A stretch of DNA of 64,000 nucleotides from Vitellaria paradoxa (Eukaryota; Streptophyta; Magnoliopsida; Ericales; Sapotaceae), in the NCBI GenBank assembly GCA_019916065.1, contig CM034236.1, forward strand, positions 18,654,805-18,718,804, read 5' to 3'. The position numbers were made by a program, and so were the translations under genes. The notes beneath the pieces were generated by a model. It did no database searches. It had not been told where the DNA came from and saw nothing but the letters and a program-made list of their open reading frames with translations. Positions 47,690 to 60,794 of the stretch are shown here, piece by piece. Within the stretch, counting starts at the first letter, position 1, and each line of letters starts with the position of its first letter.

Positions 47690-49139
47690 GATGGGTACTT
47701 CAACTATATCATTGATTCACCCTCCCAAGTGGATTCCTCAACTCCACGGTGTCGCCACAACACGTGAACCAAGGGAATGGTCTTGTCACACAAAACCTGC
47801 TCACGCCTATCCTCAATTCAAATTGGTAAATTCTCAAAAGTCGCATCCTTCTCAATATTCAATACCTCCCAATTAATCACATGAGAAAGGTTCGGTACAT
47901 ACTTCCGAAGCATTGATATGTAAAACACAATAGGAACCTAAGCTAAATGTGAAGGAAGCACTAGCCTGTACGCCACCCCACCAATTCTCCTAATAACTTC
48001 AAATGGTCCCATAATCCTCGGCGAACACCAACTCTAACTCGAATAATACATGGTCTTCGTAAAACTTTCAAAGACACAAAATCTTCAACTTAACCTTCCA
48101 ATCAACTTCATTTATTAGCATAACTCTCATGTTTACTTTGAGTTATCTAAATCTACGTTAGGTCACTAGAGTATTCGTTGATGCCTATCTCACCAAATAA
48201 AGTCCAACCACTGTCACAATTTCTCTAGGCTCAAGCTAACATAATCAATAATAGTATACCATATAACTGAATAATCACCTGAATACAGGGTGGTCACCGC
48301 TCACCAATAGAGTCTTTATTTCAACAGGAAGGAAATGAGCCTACTCAATCAGTGTACAATCATCCAAATAATTTTATGCCTCTTATGAGTTCCTGGCAAA
48401 CTCATTACAAAATACACAATCACATAGTCTTACTTCTATTGTGCCATAAGTAATGATTACAACAAATCAACTAGTCTCTAATACTTGGCCTTCACCTGTT
48501 GACAGGTAAGGTAACGTGACACAATTCATTCACTTCACCCCTTATATCATTCTACCAGCATTAACATCTTAAACCTATGTACATCTTTCATTCCACCAGG
48601 ACGATTACAAATCTCGAGCGATAAAGCCCTTGAATTATTACTGTCTAAAAATTCATCCAATGACCCACTGTAACCTTCAGGCAATTAGTCAGAGAACTGG
48701 TGACACCACATTTTCTAACAAAATTAATCTCGCAGAAAGACCTTAATAACTCTAGTTCATAATATCAGTATTATTCGCAGTAACTCAAACCTGAGAAAAT
48801 TACTTCACTTTTATCATCATCATTTTTCCAAGGATTTTAAAATCATTATCCTCTTTTAAATACTTCACTAGAAACAAACTATCACAATTGCCCAACTCTG
48901 CAACTTCTTATACATCGTATTAACAACCAATTTGACATTACCAGAATAACACTGAATATCAAAACTATAACCTTTAAGTACTCCATTCGTTTATAAGGTC
49001 TCATAACTAAATTACACTATACATATAATTACTTTTAAACTCTGGTGATCCAAACAGACCATAAACTTTTCACTATTTCGTTAATGCCATCAAGGCTTCA
49101 ACCATCTCAACCCACACTACCATCTAATTATCCTGTATT
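47690..49139 (-). pseudogene. Gypsy pol C-terminus: RNase H, integrase, chromodomain-like end
   Basis: Conceptual reading on the minus strand gives an RNase H end near 49000 (a MEYLKDYSFDIQYYSGN-like block), the integrase zinc-finger end TCQQVKAK near 48500, the integrase core VMSLPGTHKRHKIIWMIV near 48400, then VIRRIGGVAYRLVLPSHL and SMLRKYVPN near 47900-48000. It ends with KTIPLVHVLWRHRGVEESTW near 47720-47790, the chromodomain-like tail of Tekay/Del-type chromoviruses. Many stops and shifts are present, so it is dead. The upstream edge is cut by the nested solo LTR at 49140. Confidence 0.8.
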
Positions 49140-51743
49140 TGTAATACCTCAGACTTTGTATTAACTTAAACTTATGGTTTTGGCATCTTTTGGAAGGGAT
49201 ATTATGTTAATTTAGTGAAATGGATCATTAATGGTACTTCAGAGTTGGGAACTTTGAAAGAGATAAGTCAAATACCCTATAGTTTGCATTTTAGCCAAGT
49301 GCAGGGAAAAGGGCACCTTGGGCGCACAAGGCATTAGGCACCCAAGGCATGGGGTGCCCAAGGTCTTAGGTGCCCACCTGAGAAAGCATGGGCGCCCAAG
49401 GTGTAGTAGAATTGACAGGTATAGATTGCTCTGCATTTTTTAGCCGACCCCTCTCCCCTATGAACCTATATCTAGCTAAGGGTGATGAGAGGGTCTAAAA
49501 TTCACTGTTTAGGGGATTAAATTATTGGTTCAAATGTATATTTTATGGATATGATGCAAGAGAGAGAGAGAGGTATTGTTGGGAGAAGAAGAACCGAGTG
49601 AATAAGCAAAGAAAGAGAGCAAGGGAGAATAGAAGAGAATCAGGAGGAAAGCTTGAAGGTAGGTCCTTCTAACCTAAATAAAAATCAAATCCCTCTTGCA
49701 AGAGTGTAATTGAACCCTCAAAAAACCTTTCTATGTGATTTATTTGTAATTTGGATCAAGGAGAGAGAGGATTGAGTCCATCAAAGCTTGAGAGCTTGGA
49801 ACCACAAAACATCTTCTTGTTGATCCATCTTCTTACAACTTGAGGTAGGGATTTAATGCCTCATTCTTACATATGTGATGTGTAACAAGGACTAGATTGC
49901 TACTAGAGAAACCTTTTTCAAGTATTGGTTACATTTATGGAAGAAAATAGGAGTTATATATATATGTATAGGTTAAGAGAGTGAAAATGGTGTTTTGATC
50001 CATAACTTGACTTTTAGTTGATGAAAACTCAAATTTATAATGCCTACGAACCTTATATTGATGTTAGAAACATGAAACTTTAGGTATTTTTACTTTAACT
50101 TGGTCAATTTGAGGTCCTAAGGGTGAGAAACAAAGAAACTAGAAAACAGAGTATAAGACCCGTAACTTGGACCAAACTGTGGGCGCACGAGGGAGACACA
50201 GTCGGGTGCCCAAACGAGGGAGACACAGTCGGGTGCCCAAGCCCCTTGGGCACATGACTGAGTGTCAGCTTGGGCGTCCACCGAGCCTAGGTCATTTTCT
50301 TAACTTTGTTTACTTTGACCTTCTACCTTAGGTTTATGAAAGAGTTTAGTAACATGTTTTTGCATGAAACTTTATTTGATTAATTGCATTGATTTAAAAA
50401 GGGGAAATGTGTTTTAAAAAGTGATTAAGGATTAGTTATCTTAAGTTAATGGGATTTAACTTGTAAGGGTGAATGAATGTTACCTTAAATGAAATGAATT
50501 AGAAGATTACTTTGAGATAAGAGTCTAAATCGAGTAGAATTGTGATTATGCCTTGATGTAAACTAAATGTTAAGGTATATGAACTTGTGATTGATTAAGT
50601 AAATTGTGAATTGACAAAGAGACTCAAATTCATAATGGTGTTAGATGTTGAATATTTAATAAGGTTGATTAATGTCGATGTGTGACAAACCTTGAGATGA
50701 ACCGAAACGTTGACATGTGTTGTTGAATAGTATATGATGTTGAATGTGAACCTATGATAGATGAGAATGGAATATGATGAATGGTTGTTTGTGTGTCGGG
50801 GGCCGTGGTGGCGTGCGGAAATAGGAAGTGTCTTGAGGTTATCCTCGGGTTGAGAGTCCCGGAACCTGCGCAGGGTTTGGTGTCAATGCTAGTAGTTAGT
50901 AGCCCACAACATTGTGTGTTTTGGCTCCTCATGGCCCTGGACGGCGATCCTAAACGACGACATCGGTTTATCGTTTCCATTGGGTATTGACCCAAAAAAA
51001 ATGATAACGTGTATGCACCCATCCCTCGATGACTTATATGGTTATGGTTATGTAATGTGATGATGAATAGATGATAATGTGGATATGGTTATTTGTTTTA
51101 ATGATGGTTAGATGATAAAGTGACGATGAAATGTGATTTGAATTGACGATTTAATTGCAAAATATAAACATTGACTGAAATTGAATCTTAAAGTATGACA
51201 TTGTTAAATGAATATATGTTTTCACTTCTTTCGGCTACTTGTTGTGTTAATGAAATGTTATGACTCTAGAAAATGTTGTAGTGGCTAACCTTACCTGAAT
51301 AGCATTGCATGATTAGATTGCATATCATATATGTTTGTTTGAGACATCGTGGGCATAAGTGGACCCGTGCTCATGTCCCTACAGATTTTGATGCAGGAAC
51401 AGGCCATAACAATCAGGTGGGCTAATGGGGTTGGACTAGAAGTGTATTGCATGAGCCCTTCCAAACCTAACAAGGCTTTTGGTCTCTTAGTGCAAGTTTT
51501 ATTTGAAATTATACTATTTTATAATGCTAGACGTATTCGATTCGGTTGGCCTAAGTTATGTATTATGGGAATGGATTCGGAGTATGTGACTTGGCAACAA
51601 TCAAGGTTTAACTCATGTTATATTATCTTATGTCTTGGGCTTACTAGTTGATGTTGCGTTACTCTGATCATGGGTGGTCGTGTTAGTACATGTTATGTGT
51701 GTTTATCACTCACCCCTCAGGTCACGAGATCCGGGGTGTGATA
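49140..51743 (+). mobile_element. Nested solo LTR, same family as 6997-9479
   Basis: It starts TGTAATACCTCAGAC and ends CCGGGGTGTGATA. It matches the solo LTR at 6997 along its length: the AACTTTGAAAGAGATAAG start, GGGCGCACAAGG blocks, CGGAACCTGCGCAGGGTTTG near 50860, and CCCTACAGATTTTG near 51375. Flanks GTATT and GTATC could be a one-mismatch target duplication if the end is one base further. It interrupts the RNase H region of the gypsy element. ORFs within are accidental. Confidence 0.75.
50185..50255 (+). repeat. Short tandem duplication in nested LTR
   Basis: GAGGGAGACACAGTCGGGTG with CCCAA is repeated twice in tandem, a replication-slippage product inside the LTR. Confidence 0.75.
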
Positions 51744-51918
51744 GGTATCAAAATAAAACTAAAACCTTCATATGAAGTATCACAATATACAAAGTAACTC
51801 ACTCACCGTCTAAGAATGACCAACACCAGAGTCTCAGCCAAATGGTGCTTTGGCCCATTGAAATGTCTTCGCAAGATTTTCTCCAAACAACATTAATTTC
51901 TTCCAAATTAATTGAGTT

Positions 51919-52114
51919 AATGGACCCTCTAACTGAACTAAGAGGAATCCTGAATAGAACAGTCATAACAACTTCTCCGATTTACAAATCTCTAGCTATA
52001 AGTTACCAACTTTACTAATGGACCCTCTAACTGAACTAAGAGGAATCCTGAATAGAACGGTCATAACAACTTCTTCGATACAGATCTCTGGCTATCAATT
52101 ACCAACTTCACTCG
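51919..52114. repeat. 98-bp tandem duplication
   Basis: TGGACCCTCTAACTGAACTA occurs at 51921 and at 52019 and both copies continue through GGAATCCTGAATAGAAC and CATAACAACTTCT. It lies in the gypsy internal region. Confidence 0.8.
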
Positions 52115-53163
52115 TGTTTAACTAACATAACCAAAACCTTTGGAAAATTTATCGTGAAACTTCAATTAAAAATATCTTGATCTCAAACTTTAATATCAAA
52201 CAATCAAAACTCAACTTACTCTCCTTAACACAGATGATCAAACAAATTTTGAAACCTCTGTAACCAATGCTCATCCCTGATTATTATCAAATCTAACAAT
52301 CTTGTCTGCACAAAATTCCAAGTTTTCATCATTCTATCTAACCAAAATTTTCTAATGTTTTCACGACAAAATACTATATTAACAAAATCACTAGCCAACA
52401 ATTCATTCAATTAAATTCTTAACTTCCTTAGCATAACTAGTGCCATAATTCATGGCATAATAGAAATAAAAGAAATACCTGGCATAAAATTTAGGAAAAT
52501 ATCAATCTTCCACTGAGAATATAACCCTTACCACTTCTTAAGAAACACTTTCACAAGTTATACATTCTTCTCAAAAATAATACTAAAACTCTTTCAACAC
52601 ACTTAATATCAAGTAATAGAAAGAACAACATTATTCTAGCCTCAATCCAAGTCTGAACTATAGTGTCCTTAAGTAAACCAGTTGTCACTAATCCATAGTA
52701 ACTACTAATCATCACATAGTAAGTGGAGAACTACCCATTCTCACATTTTTATTAATTTCATTTAACATTACAACTCTAATATCATTTCACCGCTATCTGC
52801 ATTTAACAATAGAAATATATTCTCAACAAACCAAGAGTCACTAAGTTAGGCTCTTAAGTATCCCCAATTTTGAATTCAAAATCCTCATCGTTCTCACAAT
52901 CCCTTCAAATCATCACTCACGATATTATGACCATTATCAAGAAACCTCGTAAATATTACGTCTAGGTCATTTGGATCATTATCAATCACCTAAATCAATC
53001 ACTCACTGACAGTGTTATAGTTTTAGCAACAATCTTGGTCACAATCACTTCCACTACCAACCATAATATAGAACACCATGGTCATTAACTCTAAACCAAT
53101 GAAATAAGCGCTAAGAAATTAGTAGCCTCACTCCCCAAGGCCTAAAGTATTCATAACCTAGTG

Positions 53164-53175
53164 TTCTAATACCAT
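53164..53175 (-). promoter_or_regulatory. Primer binding site of gypsy element
   Basis: The minus strand reads TGGTATTAGAAC, two substitutions from the initiator tRNA-Met complement TGGTATCAGAGC, three bases inside the LTR end. This defines 53179-55474 as the 5' LTR. Confidence 0.75.
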
Positions 53176-53178
53176 TTT

Positions 53179-55474
53179 GTCACGCCCCCTAACTTAATTG
53201 TCTGGGATGGACGGCATGGGAATATGGTACTTATATAAAACGAATAAAAGTTTAGTCCAAGTTAAGTCCATATCATAAAATCCACTCTAATATTATCAAA
53301 TGTCCCTCATTCCCATATAAAATTATATTTGAATACATTACTATAAGTCAAATAATAGTATAATCCATTTTAGCACCATTCTCAACGACAACATTCAATA
53401 TCTGCATAACAAGAATATATATTACAATCATGTTTGTATCTCTTAACGTAATGATATCATAAATGTTAACAGCATACCATACTCTGGGTCACCCAATTTA
53501 TATGATATAATAACTCTTAGTTAGGAACATTAAACATAATTATTATCATCCATAGTTAATACCAGACTTAGGCTACCTTAGCCTAAGCTACCTATGTATC
53601 CTATTTCGAGAATCAAGTCACCGTAGTACCTAACTTTATTATTTTATGTTTACAACTCAATTCTTCATCAATAAATCATATATTAAGCATCCTTATAATT
53701 AACAACTTTAGGACGTCAACACACAACAATAATGTATGCAATCTCATGCAATGGGTAATGATGGGATGTAATGCCAATGTATACTTTAATCTCCACCTAC
53801 CCCCAGTCATATCTTGGGACAAATGACACTTAGCAAAGCACGTTGGGTCACCGACTGCACCATTTACACTTACGGTGAACGTATATCTCAATATATATGT
53901 ACCGAGTAGGGAACTGTGTTACACCCCACCAATATAAGACTCAGGGAAATCGCATTACATCTCCTGGCCCTTTTAGTAGAGAACCATGTTACACTCCTAG
54001 TTAGGCATCCGCTTAACTCAAGCAGGAAATCAATATAAATAGTGATTGGGGAATCAAGTTATCCCCACAGTCAACTAAGACTCAAGGGAACTAAGTTACA
54101 CACTCAGGTCCTTTTGCTAGGAACCATGTTACACCTCTAGTCAGGCATCTGCTTAACTCTAGAAAAAAAATCAATATAAAATAGTATCTCAAGATTAACG
54201 TCCCAATTCTAATAACTAAACTCTAGTCATATATATCGATTAGGGATCATCCGATAATTTGAAAATTGCATTTTATCATTTTCTCAAAATTTTGGATCCC
54301 ATCTATATATCGAACTCGTGCCTCAGTATGTTAAAACATTAATGTGGCACTCTCAGCCAATCAATAATCACAATATCAAACCAGTTGATACAATCCTAGC
54401 CCTATGCACATGATATGCTCAACCATATAAATAAACATCATCTCAATATAAGAATGCATTCCCATTAGGTTTGATAATGATTTTAGATTTATTTAATATT
54501 TTAAAATCGACCATAAATGGATTTGGGCATAAAATAGAAGTTTTGAAATTAAAATTTTACATTTTCAGACATTCTACCTAGCGCCGTCCAGACACCAAGT
54601 TTACCGTCTAGACACCATCACTAAACGCCCGCATTCAGCCTTACTGCCAAACGTCATCTGGACGCCACGGTTGCTACCCGAATGCCAACACTTAGAACCC
54701 AATTTTTGGGTTCGTTTTCAACGAATCCCAACTCGAAAACACCTCAAATCACTCATCCAAGCCTCAAACTCAACAATCAATCGCATATAAACGTTCAAAC
54801 ATCTTAATAACATATTTTTACCACATTTGATTCAATAATAATTCAATATACATGTAAAATCCTAACATATAGATAGATATATATACACGCACCTTCATAT
54901 ATACACATATATACACACAATCCTCCAAATCCCAACAATAATCAACGAATAATATGTCAAAATATTCCTAACAATGTCTGGAACACAAATATAAGTCCCA
55001 CCTACCTCAGATCTGAAGAAAAAGATAAGGGAAAATGGAGAATCTTGGAGCTCCAAAACTTCTCTTTTCCATTTCTCTCACCTTAGGTGAAATCACCGTG
55101 ATCGACACTGCCACAATGATCACAACGTCAGAGATGCTAAGGATCTGCTACCTTTCTTTTCCAGAACACATTTTCTCTCTTTACTCTCTCTCTTCTCTTT
55201 CTTTTCTCTTTCTCTTTCTCTCCTCTTCCCTTACTCTGGAATGCCTGAAATCCACCGAAGAGAAACGAAAAAGAAAGAAGAAAAAAAAAAGAAAGAAAGA
55301 AAGAAAAGAAAGGGAAGAAAAAAGTTGGGCCTTTGGTCTAGATGTCCAATCCAATACCAATTCGAGCCACACCTAGCACAAAAAAAATAAAATAAATTAA
55401 TCCAATCTCATTTTAAATATTTTATTGATCCAAAATAACACATAAATGGCCAAAATTAAATATCAGATATTACA
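53179..55474 (-). repeat. 5' LTR of minus-strand gypsy element
   Basis: On the minus strand it begins TGTAATATCTGATATT at 55474 and ends GGGGGCGTGACA at 53179, 2296 bp. Near 53930-54190 it has two tandem units of about 125 bp with AACCATGTTACAC and AGGCATC(C/T)GCTTAACTC. Its first 332 bp are also present in the left duplication arm. Confidence 0.8.
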
Positions 55475-56237
55475 AGAAACCCATAACGTTTATTAAATTT
55501 TACTAACTTTTTTTCACTACAAATGCATATATATAAATTGATCTAAAGTCAACATCAAAAAATTGGCAAGATTTTGTATATTAATTTGGCGAAGCCCATT
55601 TTGTGGTTTGCCTAAAATAGTGCTTCAAACCAAGTTTTAAACAAATTAATTCCCACATTAAATCTAATAATAGGCATTTTAATTATGTGAAAATATTTAT
55701 AGGGAACGAAAATTTCTTATACCAATTAATTTTCTTTTACAATTTAAAAACTTACACTAAAAAAATAGCTAACAATTTAATATATATAACAATTTAAATT
55801 TTTAATAATTATATGTTTACTCAACACACACATCAAGTGTGTTTAATTACAACCTAAACCCGTAAACAAGTCCAATTTAACTCAAATTAAATGAGTTGGA
55901 ACCCAATTAAAATCATTAGCAAACGTAATTGGGTAGATAAAACAACTTAATTAGTGAGTGTAAATGAGTTGACGACACAATTCGTTAAACATACAATTAT
56001 CTACTTGACTAATAGTGGAATTAAGAATTGTGATATGAAAATAAAAAAAAAAATTTCCCCCTTGGCCCCATAATTGAAAAGTTTGATAAACAAATAATAA
56101 ATAGGCTGATTTTCTATATAATTCACATGCATACACATATATATATATAGATATAGATATTATCCTTCCTTTCTCCCACATCAAGGATTAATCGCTTTAA
56201 TGGATTGTAATGCTTTCCTTTTTGGCCCCACGCTCCC

Positions 56238-58048
56238 TGACCGCTCTCTAATTTGGTAGTGGCTCACTCTCAAGTATAAGAGGTCGGTTGAGTTTAGTGT
56301 AGGTGAGTCCTAGGTCATCTTCCACAGGGAGCAAGGGTATAACTAAATTTTGAAAAACTTGGTTTTGAAAGCACTTGCAAAAATTTTAAGAAGCAAATAA
56401 AACAATCTTTTTGGAGTTTTTGAATAGAGATTTGTAACAATAATTTGAGAATTTCCAACACGAATTAAACGAAAGATGAACACACTACAAAAGAAAATCA
56501 ATTTATAAACTTAAACAAACTATGTGAATTAAAACACTTAGCTTTAACCTAGTCCTGTAACGTCCTCGAAGGGCTGAATTCGGATATATAGTTAACTCAA
56601 CCTAATTCTTACACCTGTAATATTAGGTCGGAAGATTTGGCGTTAAAAACCCTTTTCGTAAAGAACTCACAATTCTAGGATTTTGAAATCAGGTTCGAAA
56701 TCACCGGGACATGGAATTGACCTTCAATTTACACGAGCGTAATCGGAGTTCAACTGTATCACGGGCAATTCGTTTTCAAAAATTAATCTAGAATTATGTG
56801 CCTTACGTTTTTATTCGAAAGATAAACATAGTTTAGTTTGAACTATCCAAATTCAACTCCTTCAATTCGATTACACTCCTAGGTTAAAACCAAGAAAACC
56901 CTAGCCTAACATTACTAAAACATGAACAAAGCATTTCGAAAAGAAAAACATCTTCATCATGCAACAGAATATGAAAACGAAATAGATTAAAAAGGTTTAA
57001 GACAATTTCGAAAGCAAATTAATCCAAACTAAGTCTACAAAATACTACGAAGTGAACATAGAAGACAAAGCACGAAGAACATGAAATTCTGATTAAAACA
57101 AATTAACAAATAGAACTTACACGTAAATCTTATTGCGAAGACGAAATTAACCTTGAACAATCCAATCCAATGCGAAATCGAAATCGTAACCCTAATCTAA
57201 ACTAAACTAAGAAAAAGAGAAGAAGTGCGTAGGGTTTCGAACCTTCCTACATCAGATTTTCAACCTTTTATATCAACGTATATTACAAGGGCATAAAGGT
57301 AAAAACATAGCTCAAACTTATTCTAAACTTGTGCTGGAAGAGTCCTCATGGGCGCCCATGGTTGAGGTGGGGCGCCTATGGTACAAGTGTTTGATGAAGT
57401 CCTCAAAGAGATAGCCAAAAATAGCAGTCAGAACTCCCTCTCTGTGGGCGCCCACCTGATGAAGAGTGGGGCACCCATGGGTCTAGGTGGGGCACCCATG
57501 GGTCTAGGTGGGGCGCCCATGCTTGTGGTGGGGCGCCCATGGGTCTAGGTGGGGCGCCCATCTGCAACTACAGTGAACAGTTCTTCTTTGACAGCTTTCT
57601 GTCCCTGACTTCCGATACGATTTTGACCCTCAAGAGGATTGATTTGGGCTTTGACTAAAACACGAAAGTTGTAGCTCTTCAAGTCCTCTTTCCAACCCAA
57701 AAAGAATGGAACCATTTCGAGTTGTGACAAAAAAGTTATGGCTGGAAAACTAAGAGGGTGTTGAGCTGGAACTTCAACCGCACACCACTTCAACTATTTT
57801 GAACTTCAAACCACTTCCTTCTCCTTGGCACCCATGGTAGTCGATCTTATGCCTTGGGATGGCTCCTCCTCACATGCAACCTTGGTGTTGTTTGGGCCAA
57901 AAACACCATATTATATCACCTGAAATATACACACACCAAGAATGCATGGAAATGAGATAATCACGCTAACACATCGCCAATAATAACTGTAAATTCATAA
58001 TTAGCATGCTCAATATATATATAATTGTACAATAATGCATGCTAATCA
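56238..58048. mobile_element. 1.8-kb TG...CA unit (solo LTR-like), TSD CTCCC
   Basis: It starts TGACCGCTCTC and ends GCTAATCA, with a perfect 5-bp duplication CTCCC at 56233-56237 and 58049-58053. The left arm carries the uninterrupted target near 31935. A post-duplication LTR-type insertion is therefore clear, although the retroelement family is not. No coding domain was found and the internal 82-codon ORF at 57545-57793 is probably chance. A GGGCGCCCAT-rich tandem block lies at 57345-57560. Confidence 0.8.
57462..57560 (+). repeat. Tandem 21-23-bp repeats GGGTCTAGGTGGGGCGCCCA
   Basis: About four imperfect copies of the unit GGGTCTAGGTGGGG(C/G)(A/G)CCCAT, each with a GGCGCC palindromic core or a variant of it, inside the 1.8-kb unit. 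Confidence 0.8.
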
Positions 58049-59565
58049 CTCCCTACATTTGATGCTCAATTAGTGTAAGCCAAAGGGCAAGCACATGGGG
58101 GTAGGTAAAGTCAATACTTGCAGGTCTCCCAATATATATGCTTGTTAAACATTCATCTAGGTGATGGGAGAAAACATCACCCCTACTTAAGGAATCATAA
58201 TAACTCTAGAAAATTTTATACACCTCCAACTATCAATTAGTTAGTTGGTATTGACTCATAGACACTAAACCAAATTATAAATATATTAAAAAATGTCAAA
58301 AAATATGCTTAAATTTTTCAAAACAAAAAAAGCAATTAAAATTGGAATCCAGGTTCGCGAGTTTGATATAACTCATATTCAATCTGCCCAATAATAACTC
58401 GTTATTAAATGGGTATAATTTGATTCAACCCATTTAATCACACCCCATATATGACCTTGACTCAAACTCACACAAACCCGCTTATTTGCATGCTCTAATA
58501 TGTGACTTGGCTTAAAATAGTATTTACAACGTTGATTAAATGAACAATGATGAACCATCTGGAAAACTAAAGCTTCGTTTAGAGTTCTATTAGACACAAT
58601 AAATCTATAAATGTCAATAAAGTTTTAATTTTTTACGTAGTACCACACGAATTATGATATTACTACGTATATCAATTTATACTAACTATTTATATTCTAA
58701 ACGCATACTAATGGTGCAAATTTTGGATTTTAACTGCATTGTTTTACAATGTAAATTAATCAGTAAATTTATCTAAGCAGAAATATCAGACGGGAGAGAA
58801 TAATCTCATATTCGTGTCTTAGTACAAAATAAACACATAGGCACATGTGTATTGTGTAATGAATAATTTCTCTTATATGTTGGAATTAAGCAGTGATATA
58901 ATATTTTGCTTGTTTTGTTAATTTGGTATTTATTTTGGTGTGTACATTATCTCACGTTAAAGGTCCAAAATATTTTCATTTACATTATTTAATGCAGCTT
59001 ACACATAATTTAAATGTAAATGTAATAACCAATGTTTTAAAAACTGGATCGAATTGACCGATTTAACCAGTTGGACCGTCAACCAATCTAAGAAATGGTT
59101 CAATTGACCATTTAAACCCGTTTGAACTTCAAATCAATGAAAAACAGGTAACCCACTAGTTGAATCGGTACCAGTTTTTACAAATCAGGCTTTTATTTTT
59201 GAAGGGTAAAATAAAAAGAATTAACATGGAGCAACTTAGAATTGAACCTAGGTTTGCATTGTGGTAAAGTATTATTCTCCCACTAAACCACTAATACTTA
59301 TTATTCTTTATTTTTACTTGATTTTGCCTATAAAATATATTAATTTTGAGCGATTTTATTTTAGGACAACTTTTATTGATACCTTTTATTAGCAAAGCAA
59401 AATAAAAAAGAAGAATATGTGAAAAAATATAAGTTTTTAAAATCATTATATTATTCTAACATATATTGATATTTTATTTATATATTTAAATATATTTATG
59501 ATGTCAGGGTTTAATTTTAATTTGATTCCACGGTTAAACTATTAATCCGTAACTCGATCCCTTTC

Positions 59566-60189
59566 TAGGGATATCAAATATACTCATACCCGGTGGGTAC
59601 CCGCTTCACCCGCTCCGTTCGGGGAGGATATGGGGATGTTAATAGCGGGGACGGGGACGGGTATGAAAATTTGAAATGTTACCCGTACAGGTACGGGGAC
59701 GGGGACGGGTACGATAGTCCCCACCCCGCCCCGTACCCGTTTAAATATTTATTTGTTAATTTTGTTGGCGTGGTGACTCCTTTAGAAGTCTCACATCGGT
59801 TTCTCATAAAGAAGTGAAGGTCTTGTGAGGTTATAAATAAAAATCACTTCATCTTTAGTTAAGTGCATCAGTCAAAGTCAAATATTATATATATTTTTTT
59901 AATTTTTATTTAATATATATGTAATATATTTTTTTATTTAATGTATATAATATTTATAATAATTTTAAATATTTATTTTATATATATAATATATAATTTG
60001 TAATAGTTAATATACTTGGCGGGTAAACAGAGAGGGAATGGGGAATTCATTATTTTGTGAGGACGAGTATGGAAAAAAAATTTTTCTCCGAAATAGGGAT
60101 GGAGACGAGAACGAGTAAGAATATTACTAAATAGAGACGGAGACGAAAAAAATCAGACCCGTCTCATATCCGTCTCGTTGACATCCCTA
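59566..60189. mobile_element. hAT-type MITE (TIR TAGGGATRTCAA)
   Basis: Left end TAGGGATATCAA and inverted right end TAGGGATGTCAA form the TIR. The 8-bp flanks TCCCTTTC and TTCCTTTC differ at one position, as for a hAT target duplication. GGGGACGGG(T/G)A repeats lie near the left end, with GAGACG repeats near the right. It has no transposase. The left arm lacks it at the matching site (near 30350), so it inserted after the duplication. Confidence 0.85.
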
Positions 60190-60794
60190 TTCCTTTCTCA
60201 GTTTAATGAACAGCCCAAATATTGATAATAACAGAGGCATGCCAGTGAGACAGTGGCTCAAGGCTTTGCATCATGTCCATACGTGTGCGTGACGCTTCAA
60301 GGTGGTACTTGACACGTGTAATTAATTAATTGTCACTACCTGCCAAGTAAATGTTTTTCAAATGATTAGACATGTATTTTCAATTGATTGAGACAAAAGG
60401 AGTTCTATGTTATTAAAAAAATATCGGTTGTCAAAATAAAATAAAAATTATCAAAATAATGTGGAAATTATAAAGATATCTAATTTTGAAAAAATAATTA
60501 ATTAAAAAAGTTTAAGTATAATTGTCACATTATGCTAATAGTCCTTTCCAGTGAAATGTTCTAGTAGAAAAGCGTTTCTTTCTAATGTTGTGTAACGTAT
60601 GAATTTGTGAATGAAAAAAAAAAAAAAAAGGTGAAAGTAAGAAATAAGATTACTAGCTTGTACTATTTTTTCATACTTAACGAGTAAAAATTAAATTTTT
60701 TTCACAAATATTTATTTATTTTCTTGTTATTTTTAACTTGATGAAAACAGAAATAAATAAATTTAATTTTTATTTTCTTAATATTTTCTTCCAC

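Larger units (their letters stand above)
47558..55474 (-). mobile_element. Degenerate Ty3/gypsy element (chromovirus-like), minus strand
   Basis: The 5' LTR (53179-55474), primer binding site (53164-53175), a degenerate internal region, the end of pol (47690-49139) and about 70 bp of 3' LTR beginning near 47629 (TGTAATACTCGG) lie in order on the minus strand. A solo LTR (49140-51743) is nested inside the RNase H region. The internal DNA without it is about 3 kb, shorter than an intact element. The part 51744-53163 is expected to hold gag, protease and reverse transcriptase, but I could not read convincing domains there. Confidence 0.75.
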
